Positions 1-14,200 of a stretch of 64,000 nt of DNA are shown here, piece after piece. The position numbers were made by a program, and so were the translations under genes. The DNA is taken from contig NC_079974.1 of the NCBI RefSeq assembly GCF_029852145.1, forward strand, positions 22,174,082-22,238,081. Reading direction: 5' to 3'. This stretch comes from Microplitis mediator. Taxonomy: Eukaryota; Arthropoda; Insecta; Hymenoptera; Braconidae. How positions within the stretch are numbered: the first letter of the stretch is position 1; every line of letters begins with the position of its first letter. The notes under the pieces are model-generated. The model worked only from the letters and a program-made list of their open reading frames with translations, had not been told where the DNA came from and searched no databases.

Positions 1-3000
1 CTTTAAAAAACTCCTGCTATCAAACCCCTGCAAGCATCCGACGATAATAATGCCCCAGGACGTGTGTTTCAACGACCTGAAATTCATAATAGAATTCGTC
101 TATAAGGGGGAAATAGACGTGTCTCAAGCGGAACTTCAGGTGAGAGAAAACTTACGGGGAGCTTTGGGTGGATGTCTGTTACACAGATCCCGATGACGCA
201 GATGTATTGCTGATCCTGATATAGAATATACAGATTCTCGATGATACAGATCATCAATCACCCAGATCCCGATCACACAAATTGACTTTCTGACCGATAA
301 TCTTAAATTGAAAAGAAAATGTTGGATTAGAAAATTTCTGTACACAGAAAGAAAAAAATCTTGAGTCAAGGGTAAATTTTCTTATGATCCTGAAGTTAGG
401 AGACATTTAAAAATTTTTGAATTTTCGTATTTCAATCAATCAATTGTAAAAAAATAAAATAAAAATATGCACATGTAGAAAATTTTAAAAACTACAGGTG
501 CAATTTTTTTTTTATCTTCTATCGTCTAAAAAAAAATCCAAAAATTATTAGACGTCTGCTAACTTCAGTATCATATTTTCTTGAACCAAGAAAATCTTAA
601 GGAAGACTAAAAATTTCTTGAATGAAGTTGAAATTTCTTGAACGAAGTTAAATTTTCTTGAGCTAAGAAAATTTCTTCTTGCTCCAAAATAACTTCGGTC
701 TTCCTTATAATTTTCTTGGTTCAAGAAATTCTTTTTTTCTGTGTAGATTTTCTAAGGATTTTATGGAATTTCTGTAGAAAGTATACAGAAAATCTGGACG
801 TAACCGCCTAAGAAAATCGATAGAAAATCTATAGGAAATCTAGACGGAGAAAAATGTTGGCTCGAAACCTAACAATTTTTATTATGCCGACCAAACTTGA
901 AACAGGAAGGGAAGCATCCAAAAATATATTATGCTCATACAAAAAATTATTATGCTGTATCATAATACGTACTACTTGCGAGACATTTATTGATAAGATT
1001 TAATAACAATTACTTCCATAGGTTACCTGACCGTTGATCCAAAGACGATTGATCCGCCGATAAAATATACACACACATATAAATGTGAAAAATTACGCCC
1101 TTTTTTCACTAATTTTGTGTGCGTGTAACAAAAAATATACTCACACACAAATTTTTCACATTTATATGTGTGTGAGTATATTTTATCATCGGATCAATCG
1201 TCGCAAGGATCAATTGTTGGGGACCAATTGTCATACATGATAATAATTGTGAGGCGGCATGATAATTTTTTATAAGAGCATGATAATTTTTTGGATGCTT
1301 CCCTTCCTGTTTCAAGTTTGGTCGGCATAATAAAAATTGATAGGTTTCGAGCCAAAATTTTACTCCGTGTAGAAAAGTCCTCAGTATCTGGGTGATTAAT
1401 TTTCTACATCATCAGGAATCTGAGTCATGGATCTCCAGATCTTCGGAATCTGAATATTGTATCGGGATCAGTGTAATAGACTTCTACCCGAAATTTTGTC
1501 TTCTTGCTAATTTCGCGCTTCGTCTCCCATTTCCATCCGCCTTCTTTACCGACAGCCGGTCCTCCAGCTTACCAACCCGACAAACCCCAACCCGGTCAAT
1601 AACAGCCCCAACCTACCAGTTGTCGGTAATATCCAGCAGTCGACAACCTCAGGCACAGATTTAAATTCATGACGCAAACACCAGGCGTTCATACATCGCG
1701 TCGCGTCTCTCTCTTTCCATCCAACACAATCCAACCAATCCCTTTTTATCCACCGGATCCACTTTGTTCAGTAGTTTTTTAATCGTAAATAATACGGTCT
1801 ACTATCACGGTTAGGTGAAGAAAATATATATATAAAAAATAACTTCCCGGCTTTTCAACTGTTTCACCTACTGAACAAAACCGAGCTGAGGATTCAGACC
1901 ATTTTAAAAACCACCAGTTAAGTTTTCATTTAATTTACATCACTACCTCCATGGCAATCTGCATATATATGTATATTTTTTACTGGCTACCACAGTAACT
2001 ATAATTACCAACGCGTTACATGTCTACATAGCCTTTAAAAACGTGCATCGTAAATAAAGGTTAGTCATGCTTCATCGCAACTCATCATCATTCAGCAAAT
2101 TTTGAACTGGTATGTCTCTATAAACTTCATTATTATCAGTACCAATCATAGACTAACAATTAACAGTAATTAGACATAAGTAATTCATAATTAATTTGAA
2201 TTAACCGCCTTTTTTATAAAAAGCCAAAAACTTTTTCAACCGCTTCGGCGGCTGAAAAAATTACCGGTTTTTTTTTTAATAGCACTAGAGAGAGAGAGAG
2301 CCGTCGTGGTAGTCGTCGTAGTCGTCTCGTGACTCTCGCGCCTGGTTGAAATCAATAAAAGGACAGTCTTCGACCCCCATCTCGTTAGGACGCATTGTTC
2401 GGCAATCAGGCTACTCTGCGCGAGCTTACAGGGGCTCTCAAATCACTTCCCTTTCTTTTAAACGATATTTTTAATTTTTTAATCTATATACATATATATG
2501 TACATATATATATATACAAAAAAAATTTTTTTGCGCAAGAAATATTTTTCACTATGAATGGAAAACGAAAATTCCCGCTCTAAAGAAAAAGCTGACGTTT
2601 AAAAATTTTTGAATTTTTTTTTAAAGATAAATTTTAAAAAAAAATATTTTAAAAAATTGCACATGTAGTTTTTTTAATTTTCTACATGTGCATATTTTTA
2701 GTTTTTTAATCTATATACATATATACAAAAAAAAATTTTGTTGCGCCAAAAATATTTTGCACTATGAATGGAAAACAAAAATTCCCGCTCTAAAGAAAAA
2801 GCTGACGTTTAAAAATTTTTGAATTTTTTTTTAAAGATAAATTTTAAAAAATTGCACATGTAGTTTTTTTAATTTTCTACATGTGCATATTTTTAGTTTT
2901 TTAATCTATATACATATATACATATATACAAAAAAAATTTTGTTGCGCCAAAAATATTTTGAACTATGAATGGAAAACAAAAATTCCCGCTCTAAAGAAA

Positions 3001-6000
3001 AAGCTGACGTTTAAAAATTTTTGAATTTTTTTTTAAAAGATAAATTTAAAAAAAAAATATTTTAAAAAATTGCACATGTAGTTTTTTTAATTTTCTGTAT
3101 GTGCAATTTTTTAGAATTTTTTTTTTGTAATTAACCCGGGAAAAAGAATCAAAAATTTCAAATTGTCTACTTTTGTGTTAAAATTAACAGACAGTTTCAA
3201 ATATTCCGACTCTTTTTTCAAATATTTAATTTAAAAAATAAAAAAATGCACATGTAGAAAATTTAAAAAACTACAAGTAGATTTTTTCAAAATATTTTTT
3301 TTTTTAAATTTATCGTTTTTAAGAAAATCCAAAAAATATTAAACCTCAGCTGACTTCGGTATCATAAAATTTTTCATGATACTAAAGTTAGCCGACGTCT
3401 AATAATTTTTGGATTTTCTTTCAGTCGGTAAATTATAAAAAAAAAAAATTTGAAAAAACCACCTGTAGTTTTTAAAATTTTCTACATGTGCATTTTTTTA
3501 ATTTTTGATTTTTTTGTGATTGATTCGTTGAAAAAAAAATCCGAAAATTTTTAATTGTCTGCTAACTTTAGGATGATAAATTTTTCTGTATAGAGATAAC
3601 ATATTAATTATTATATCATATATATATATATCTAGTGTCATCCGCCCTTGGACCTTAAATAATTTCCCGCGAAATGAATTCGCGAAAGCGGTTAATAAAT
3701 AAAATATTTAAAATTTTATTCGCCTTCGAAGAAAATCGAGTCAATGATCTCTTGCTCCGTCTCACTTATGCCAATGACCAAGTATATATATACATATATA
3801 ATAATAATAATAACAACAATGATAATAATAATGTAACGTCGCGCGCACGCACAACGTCCAACGTCTCCAATGTACTTAACTTATACGTTCATGTAATTAC
3901 GCAACCGATTGACATCGGACAATTATTAAATTTATGAGTTATTTATCAATTACTCTGATGTTTTAACAATCATTTTATTTATTCAACTAATATTTAGAAA
4001 ATAATTGCAACTTTTTTAAAATAATTATTTATTGTGCAACAAAAGTTGCGCAATAATTTCATTCGTATTTTAAAATTTACTAAATAATTGTCATTTATTT
4101 AATAACATTCTCGGTATTTAAATTTACCGGCACGCAATCCACATCTGGATAAAAAAATAATAATTGAATTTTTTGAATTTTTAAATTTTATGGCGGCAAT
4201 TTCTTAGCCGAATAATTTATTCGAATAATTAAACCGGGTGCGAGGTGGAGGTAGAGGTCAAGGAACTTTAAATAAATTTAATAAGCCCAAGTTTTAACAA
4301 ATTAATGACGTATATATTTATATATATATATATAAAATATTGTTAAAAATGTAGTTAACAATCCCAGCTGAGCGCATCACGTGTTTCAAGGACTGACCTT
4401 GAAGAATCCCCACATGAAAGGAGGTTGTGTTGGTGAAACACAGAGATGTCTTTTCTTCCCCTCTTGGTCTGCTGTGGGCTATTGGAGAATCGGAGTAAGA
4501 GTGCTGGTCTTGTGTGTCTGCGGGAGCGAGAAAGAAAAATAAAATGAAAAGGAATCGAGAAGAAAGGAACAGAAGGAAATAAATAAAATAAAAAAAACGG
4601 CAAAGTTGCCTGTGGCACGGTTGAAAAATACCTCACCCGTATCGTTCGGTCGGTCGGTCGGTCGCTCGGTGCATTCACTTTACAATGTACAATATATATA
4701 TATGTATATATATATACTTATATATATTGGAGGATGTTAAGCTCTTGTAGACCTGGAGACTCTACACGGCTACGTACCACCGAGACACTACATCTGTACC
4801 AACAATAAGTGTCGCCGTTTCAGCTTTGCTTCTATCCACCAAGAATGGGAATCAAAATAAAGATTTAAAAATAAGGGATCCGTGACCTGGTTCTTGTCAT
4901 GCTTCTTATTTTTATATCTTTACTTCGAGTACTTGTACTTTTACCTTTACCTCTGCGTATGTAAGAAAACTCCGCCACGGCGAGAAAATCCAACAAATTT
5001 TACTGGTTACATGGAGAAATTATTCTTGTTTGAAATTCTATGGTGTAATAGCGATGCCGGTCCATGTTCGCCACCTTACGGAAATTAAAATAAACATGAT
5101 CCTGAAGTAAGCAGACATTTAAAAATTTTTGGATTTTTTTTTTTAACAATTAAATTTGATGGAAAAAAAAACTAAAAATATGCACATGTAAAAAATTTAA
5201 AAGACTAAATTTAAAAGTGGAATTTTTTTTAAAATTCTTTTTTTCATAATTTATCGTTTTTTAAAAAATCCAAAAATTATTAGACGTCGGCTAATTTCAG
5301 TATCGTAAATAAACATCGATGTTCTAATTAGCAAATTGTCTAACTTAATATTTTTCGTACGAGTGTAAGTGTACCGGATATCAGACAAATTTAAAATTAT
5401 AATTAAATAGAGGAAGAAATTTAAAAAATGAGATTTACAAAAAATGCACTTATCAATTTTGAAATTTTTTAAATGTGAATTTTTTTTAAATCTCATTTTT
5501 TAAATTATTTCCTCTATTTATTGATAATTTTAAATTTGTTTGTCTGCTACATTCACACTCACTTTTTGGTTGATGATTTTGGGCAATTTCCAGATACTAA
5601 TAGTTTGAAAAAATATTATTTGAGTAACCTAGGCAAAAATACTAGACATAGAATTGATTTTTAGATGAAAAAACATTTTTAATTACTTTTTTTTTTTTGC
5701 ATAAATGGAGGATTTTTTATGATCTCAAAGATAGCAGACAATTAACAATTTTCGGATTTTCTCTTCAACAAATCAATTGCAAAAAAAAAAACTAAAAATA
5801 TGCATATGTAGAAAATTAACAGAGTTATAGGTGAAATTTTCAAATATTTTTTTTTATGAATTCAAAAATTATTAGATGTCAGCCAACTTCACTGTTAAAA
5901 ATAATTTGAAAATTACAATACAAAAGGAATTGAATTTTCATAACTAGATATTTGAATTGTATTTTCAATGAAAAAAGCTTCAAATTTAATATACGTAATT

Positions 6001-9000
6001 TAATAATCAAGCTGGTATTCAAAATTAATAAAAAAAATATGAATTTTAATAAACGTACTTAAAATTTTACACTTGATTTTAAAATTTTCAAAGCAAGTAT
6101 TGAAAATTCTATTTGAAATTTCATAATACTTATTTGAAAATTCATGTACCTGAAGATCGGAACGTTTTTCACGCAACAAAAATGAAAATAATTCATGAAA
6201 TCTGTGTCTAAAGGCGAATTTAGGGGTAGTTGGGGCTAGCTTGTCATTTTCGGGTTACGTGCGAAACATTTCCGAAATCTAAATCTAGTTGATTTTTACT
6301 TTTCATTTCTTTTTTCTTATTTCATTCCGCGAAAAACGTTCCGATCTTCAGGTACATGAAAATTCAAAAAAAAGTATTTTAAAATCCAAAGTGTTAATTT
6401 TAAAATTCAAAAACGTGGATTTTAAATTCTATATGAAATTAGTAATTAAATTTCAAGCACAAATGTATGTGTTTATTGCGTTATATACAATCTTTGAAAA
6501 TTCAAACAATTTTTTTTACAGTGTTCAGTATCATGGATTTTTTAAAATGGAGTCGATTTTCTAGAACGTCATGCAAAAATTATTATGGCCATAGTAAAAT
6601 CATGTCACAAATTACTGTAACCATTTAAAATTTTACTATGATCATTACATAGTAATTGCATGTGTTAATTTAAATTTTCGTAATCACTATCAGAAATCAT
6701 TTCTAATAACTGGTATTAAATTTTGGAATTCGCTGCCTAAAAATATAACATTAGCTGATAGTTTGAGTATTTTTAATAAATTACGCTACAGGCATCTAAT
6801 GGTATTAGAGAAAAATAGTTAAAATTATTAAATTATATATGAAATGAATATGTTATGATGCATCTTTCTTTTATTAAATGGCTCTGAAAGGTATTTTCCT
6901 AGAGTCATTATTATTTATGCTTATTTACATTTACTATTAATAAATTTGTATTCTGTAAAATTATTCTTGTAAATAAGTTGATAAATAAATAAGGTGGCCA
7001 ACATGGTCTAGTCCAGCATCACTATGACACCATAGAATTTCAAACAAGACTTTGTCCATGGCATGTAGTTGAGTAAAGCGGGGCCAAGATTAATTACTCT
7101 TCTGTACACAGAAAAAAAAGTTATCTTGAGTCAAGAAAATATTTTTGAAGACAAACGTTTTCGGGAACCAATTGAAGATTTTCTTGAGCCAAGAGAATTT
7201 GTCTTGGTTAAAAAAAATTCGTCTTGGTCGGAAAAGATTTCTACTTTATCTGATAAAATTTAGGTCTCCAAAAAAATTTTCTTGAATCAAGAATATTTAC
7301 CTTCAGTCGAGAATTTTTTATTTTCTGTGTATCTAAATATTGTCGTAGACTAAACAAAAGGTACCAGTTTATATTTTTCCGTCCAGGTTAACTCCAAAAT
7401 GTAGGGTAAATAAAATAAAAAAATATCTCTGCATTAAAAAAAATCCGGCATGACAAAGAAATGAGGACGTTCTGTGACCTGGTTACGGACTAGCTCCTCG
7501 AGTAGGTTCGTGTATAAACTCGGACACCTGACCAGGAACTACTCAGTAGTACAGATCCACCGCGTACGTTTTATTCTCTTTCTTCTTCTTTATCTTCCTC
7601 GATTCCTACTACACTACTTCCTTCGTACCAAGAGCTGGTTTGGTGTTAGTGGGGATCTGAACAAGTCAGAATCTCCGAGGATCCCGTTCTACAGACCTTG
7701 AACTCTACTGTATCCACTTTACACCGCGAAACTGTTAAAACTTATATATATATTCTCCCACATCCATTTGTATTTCCATTTCTCCATAGACTTCCCAGTT
7801 TCGTTTCGCCGAAATTCCTCTCAAAACTCGGATTAAAAAAATTAAGTACCCAGCGCAAACTATCGTGTTCCTGCTACCAAATAATGCAAGCCATTTTGTA
7901 TAAAACCCCTTTAGCCGTCTCCCTGGGGAAGCCGCGTTGAATATACATCAGACACACTCGCACATTCACTCATTCTCATATATACATATACCGAACAATG
8001 GCGAATCCTGAGATGGAATAATTAATGTTTCCTACATTGACTGTACCTCTGGGCACCGGACTATCCAGTAAACTAATAACGTTATAAAAAAAAACTTGAA
8101 TTATTTGGCGAGAGCCAACATTCGCGTCAATCGATTCCATAGATGCTGCATACATTCATATATATTCATAGAGCAGTGATACATTCGTACATATAATTAC
8201 CCAAAATATAATTTAATGTACACAGAAGTGCAATTACGTGTGTGGGGAAGGCGTAGGTGTAATGTTTTAAACAAATAGATACAAATGGGAAACGTTGTTA
8301 CTGAGCCATCCGCATTAATTATTTTATCTTTTGGGTTCGTTCGTTTTTAAATTTCTCAACTTACACTCTCGACTGTACCACGCGGTTTTCTGCGAGCACC
8401 TTGAGTGTGTGCGTGATGTACATAAGTACGTATATGTGCTGCGGGTATAGACGAGTGCGTGTGCGTAGAGCCGGTGACTGGAGCCGCAGATTCCCTTTGT
8501 CTGCGCAAACTCTGGACCGCGACAGCCTGTGCCCTCTCTCATCTCAATTCCCTCTTTTTGCCCCTCCAGCAGCAGCATCACCTCCATCTCCATCTCCACA
8601 TCCACCTCCACCTCCACTGGTGCTCTGGCCTCTAACTCTTGCTCGCGTATGGCGAATCTGGTCTGCTATCCATAGGCTGCCGTATGCTCGTGTGCCACAC
8701 ACAGAATCCGAATAATATCTACGCGGTGGTGTGCGATCCGCATGGCCCTCCACGGTTTCGCTGGCAAATCTACACATCAGCTAACAGCTAACCAATTCCC
8801 TCTTCTCATATTATATGTATATATTTCTTCAAAACCTCCGCCTCCTTTCTCATATATTTGCCTTCCATTTCGTCGATCTATCCTGGATCCTACACCCCAA
8901 TATACCCGTACTCCATATCAGGCTCCCCGTGGTCCTGCTCGGTGATTTCACGTCCTCTTCAGAGTAATGCTGGCACCGAGTATCGGGTGCATGTACTCGT

Positions 9001-9686
9001 CAGTAAAATTGCTTTTGGCCGCGCCCGAGTAGAATATAACGTCTCGTCTTTCATATGCACGCCGCTTTATCGTCACCTCTTTTCATCTTCCTCTCCATCC
9101 TCATCTTCTCTACCCTGTCTCTCCTTCTACTCTTCCATTATTCTCCATCTTCATTTTATTTTCTCCTCGCCTCTACTATACGCATTCGCACATTACCAGC
9201 TAAATTACAATAAAAAAAAAAATTATATATTAAAAGCGAGGACTGAAAAGTATCCTGGGTAACGAGAGTTGGCAACTGATGTATAAGCAAAATAAAATAT
9301 ATACATGTAATGTAATGTGGATAAAAATGCAAGTTGGGCAAACGTTTGAACCGCACGATGAAGCAAAGAGCCGCGCAGACGGGTCCAAACAACAACCGGG
9401 GGTCCCCTCCTCGAGATTATCCACGTTCCGATAGATCGATCCTCTCTGTCGCCCGCATACCTTCGAACTCGCGGGCCTGCTCTTTCCCGTGACTCCCTCG
9501 CCCCTTTAACGCCGAGTCTATCCGTTCCCCCTCCCTCTCCCCTCCTTTCCCGCTTTCCCTCCACTCGCTCTTCTCCTCGTCTCGCGCCTCTACCCAACAT
9601 CTGTCTTTCTCACTCTCGCGCTCTGTTCCTCTCCCTCATTGGCTGCGCCTCGTCCGTCAGTCTTCTCACTCTCACACTCACCATCC

Positions 9687-9731
<45 letters not shown>

Positions 9732-11180
9732 TCTCAGTAAGGCTCTAAAACACGCACCCCTGCTCACTGTAGACCTCAACTCAACTCGACTCGACTCGAC
9801 TCAACTCGTATCCACTAGAGAGTTTTGCGTGTGTGAGTCTGATCGTTTCTCTGTTAACATCTAGCCAGCCTCGGTCCTTTGTCGCCGTTCCTAAACACAC
9901 ATACAACTGTCTATTGAAAGGCAAGTAAAGCGAGCCGTCGGGTGCTCGCGTCGGCGAAATTCGTGGCCTGGTTGCCTGTGTTGGATATACGCCGCTGTGC
10001 CCGACACTCCATCTCTCGTCCCTCCTCTGTCTCCTCTAGACTCTGTCTCCCTCGCTCTCCAGGAGTTTTCTCCACCTCCTCTTCTATACCTACACCTCAT
10101 TCTCCTCCTACAGCGCTCCGACGCCGCCGCTTGGCGTCCTCTACCGATGCCAGAGAGCCTCCGAATGCCATTTCACTTTCGTTGGGCTTCGCCACGGAGA
10201 CCGGGCCCCGCTAAGAATTATCCTCAGTAATACTCAAGAGCACACGATTCGCTCTTTTGTCGTTTAACGGACTTGCCGGTTTTACCCGTAGTATACGAGT
10301 ACAAGTTCCAGTTCCATCACCAGTTCCATCACCAGTTCCAGTACTAAAGTGCGTGCGTTTATTTAACATTACGTTCGTTGATCAATCATCAGTCATCAAC
10401 CAGCAGCAAGCACGTGTGTGATAACGCTTTGTGACTCGTTTTACCTCCACTCTTTATCATCTCTCTCTCCACCCATTCGTCTTTTCCTCCCGCACCGCAG
10501 CCGACTTTCTTCGCTCTAGTATCCGCACCCGCGGACCCAGTGAGAGTCTCGCGCACGTGCCTTCTCTCTTCCGTCTGCTACTTCTTGCTCTTATTCTTAT
10601 TGTCCTCCAAGGCTCTTTTCCTCCGTACCCCCTTCCACCTCAACTTACCGCTACAACTAAATAATTATTACTACACTCCGACTCCTCTCACTTCCTCCCT
10701 TCCTCCCCCGCGTCATCGTACTCCAGCCGTATCTGTATCAAGTGCAGGTGAGTGATCTACTCGTACATTCATAGATTGCTCCTTACCGGAAATCACGTGT
10801 GTTACAAGTGTGTGCCGCGAATATATATATTTTTAAATTTACATTTTTATTTCCTTATAATTTAATTATTTTAAAAAATAAATTATCACATTTGGCTCAA
10901 TGCCGGTCTGCTCGACGCTAACAATTTTATTTACGCACACGAGCACACCGACACACATCATATATATGTATATGTTTAATAGTATACTTTAATATATTAC
11001 TCAAAAAAAAACTCGAGAGATGATTCTATTCTACACTACGACTATAAATATATACATATATATAACATACATATAGACTCATATATATTAGTGTAGTGTA
11101 GATGCCCTCTGCCTCTGCGCCAGTAAAGTGGTAAGGAAGTGACTTTACGAGAGCCCTCGGAAATGTCTGGGAACATATAG

Positions 11181-11219
<39 letters not shown>

Positions 11220-14200
11220 GTATGTAGTTAAGAACATTCACATATTATCCACCCTCTTTACTTGGCACATTCGTAAACATTCTTGGAGACTGACGGCACT
11301 GGAGAAAGCTCGCATGCCACATAACCAGTAGATAAAAAAAATTTCTGATACTTTTTTCTGATTTTTTCTCATGATTCTGAAGTTACCAGACAATTAGTAA
11401 CTTTGGAATTTTTTTTTCACTAAATCGATTACAAAAAAAATTTTTTAAAAATGCACATGTAGAAAATTTAAAAAACTACAGGTGCAATTTTTTCAAATTT
11501 TTTTTTTTTTATAATTTATCGTTCAAAAAATTATCAGACTTCAGTATCATTTTTTCTCTACAATTTTTGTTTGAAAATTTTTCAAAAATTTTTTTTTTTG
11601 TCTATGAAATATTTGAAAAAATGGGTTTTTATTTTTTTATCAACCCCTGGGGTGACGGTGACGTCACAGGCCAACGAAATTTGCAGAATTTTCGGAGTTT
11701 CAGACTGGACTATAGTCTAGTGCGGCTACAAGTTTTACACGAGTGTGCGTAGACCTAAAAGTTGAAAAATAATTTTAAAACCGGCATCTATACTCTCGAC
11801 TGAAGCAGACAGAGGAACTATACTCATACTCGGCACCATGGGCCGCATATCTAATCCATGTGTGGAGCGGCTGGCTTGGGTCCAATGAATGCAGACTAGT
11901 GACTAAAACTAAAGCCATTTCCCTTTAAATTTTATTTGAAAACGAGTAGCCTTTAATGTTATTTTCAACTTAACTAAACTTTATTATTTAGTAAAAAAAA
12001 ATAAAAAAAAAAAGTTGTTTCCGTGGAGATAAAGTTAAAAATTCATCCGGGAACTTTGTACTTTGCAAGTCGGCAAACTTTTTATTAGTTTAATTTTTTT
12101 AATTGCAGTAAATTTTTCCCTTGCAACTTTCGGCCGGTAAAATTCAAGTTTTTAATTTAGTTTTTATAAAATGAAATACGGACTTTAAATCGCGGATCCG
12201 CGAACAAGACGCGAGTAAACGAAAAATGAGCGGTTTCATTGAACCCCTTCCACAAATCGTTTTCCACGTTTTGTCGTCTTGTTCTTGTTCTTCTTGATAC
12301 TTGTCGTTTGCGTCGTTCAAGCACGTGGTCTTCCATTCAGTAAGAACATTACGTGTAACTCACTCCGTGCTGAGAACGAGTAGAGGGCAAGAAAGAGACC
12401 AGAGACACTAGTCTGCTGAGAAAGACCCAAAGACGCTTGCGCCCGTTACACTATCGCTCCTTTATGACGTCATATCCGCAACCCGTACAACTTTCACCCT
12501 TTTTTTATTTTACTTTCATCCATTTCCCAGCTCGTGGGATTTATTTTTATCCACCCTCGACTACCACTCGCTCACGAGCATTTATGTCCTTTTTATCGGC
12601 TCCAGTTCCGAGGCCAAGAAAAATATTCACCTCTTGCGCATTCTTACCTCAAGATCGCGTGCCCGACCTCTTTCTTTTATTCACCTTTTTTTTTTCTATC
12701 CTACTTCTATCCACTTGCTCCGGAAACTGGCTCTTGCTGAGCTTTTTCACGGATTTGCACCTGTTGGACTTGCGATAAAAACTTTTATTTTCTCGCGTAT
12801 TTTTTCACAGCAAACCCGCAGCTGCGATCTCTTACTCCGAATCCTTCATCACCTAGACCTGGACCCAGATCTACCTCGCAGCTCATTAATTTTCTCTGCT
12901 CCCAGCGGAAAAAAAAATTCCCTGATTTATTAGACATTAGACGCAGACTTTTCCTCGTGTCAATTAGTCAGGGTATAATTGTTCGGGCGATGCCCTTGAA
13001 CCCTAAGTATTGATTGGTGAGGTTGGGATTCTGGCGTTGGCTCTCGAGTTCCCGACAACTCACCAGCTCTCCCTTCAACCGCGCCACTGGTTCTGCCTCT
13101 GCCTCTTCCTCTTCCTCTTCCTCTTCCTCTGGCTCTGACTCCGACTCTGCTATCGCTGTCTGAGTCAGTTTCTCTGTCCCGACATAAAGTTATCTTCGTC
13201 GCGCGGTGCTTGGTTGCGCTACCACCGCCGTCGCCACCCATTCTGCATCGCTCTCGGCAAACTGAATCCCTCTTTCTCTCTCCCATGTCCTCAACACTCC
13301 TCAGTCCTCCCTCTACTTCGAATTTCCGCTGGCGTCCGGCCGTTGCGTGTCGACTACGTTTACGTTTTCGTTATCGTCAATTCCCTTTATTTTATTTTAT
13401 TTAACTTGCTATCATTTCATTCTCCTCTTTTCTAACACTTTTTAAAAAACCCCGCGTTTACCAAAACCACTTTCTTCAGTTCGGGATCTTCCTCTGGCAG
13501 ACCGCGGCTCCATTTTGCCCCACGTCTTCTGTAAAAAAAATAATAACCAGATAATTATTGCCCGCTGACATACACAAGCAAAGCTCCGTGATAACGACAG
13601 CTACACAGAGGGGGCTGGATGTCCTGCACGAAAAGTCACCGACCAAGCCTTGATATACGAGAGGGCGAACAAGAGCCCGGGGGGTAGGAAATTGAGAGCC
13701 AGGGGTTGCCCAGTGGGGCCATGGGGGTGGTCGATACGGCCCTGGGGTCGCGACAGCCACGTCGAGGCCTCAACTCCCTCGCACTCTCATTCCCATCCTC
13801 GTTCTCGTTCTCGTCCTCGTCCTCTTGCTCACCCGCCCAGCACTTTGCTCTCCTCTTCATTCTTCCTGCGGGCGTTTTTCCCTTCGCCGACACCCCGGCT
13901 CGTACAATCGCTCCAACTACACACTACTACTTTTACTACAACTACAACTACCGTAAGCTCTAATCGCACCACCCGAGGGTTGATTTAAGAACACACCCGC
14001 CGACACTCAACTCTGCTCCATTCTTTCCTACCTCTGTCCTTATCATCAAACTCTTTTTACTTTGCACCCAATCCTACTTATGTATTTATCAGTAATTAGT
14101 AATTATGCTGTAAAAAAAAATAATTAATTTATGTTTTTTTATTTTTTTTTAGTCACTATTGAAAACGGCGGATCAATTAAAAATAAAAGGACTCTGCGAA

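Larger units (their letters stand above)
140..9680. other. psq intron 5' part: no gene seen, repeats
   Basis: This stretch lies between the BTB exon and the linker exon of psq. I see no supportable coding exon. It holds several copies of a short inverted-repeat element with TGATCCTGAAGTTAGC-type ends, a tandem repeat at 2470-3110, an ACACAGAAAAAA-ended element at 7105-7331, and a small non-LTR retrotransposon remnant near 6.7 kb. From about 8.4 kb base composition shifts to CT-rich, more GC-rich DNA. Confidence 0.6.

Noticed and set aside
8401..14000. Many overlapping Ser/Arg/Pro-rich frames on both strands
   Set aside because: Low-complexity CT-rich intronic DNA; frames overlap on both strands and none links to psq in phase.
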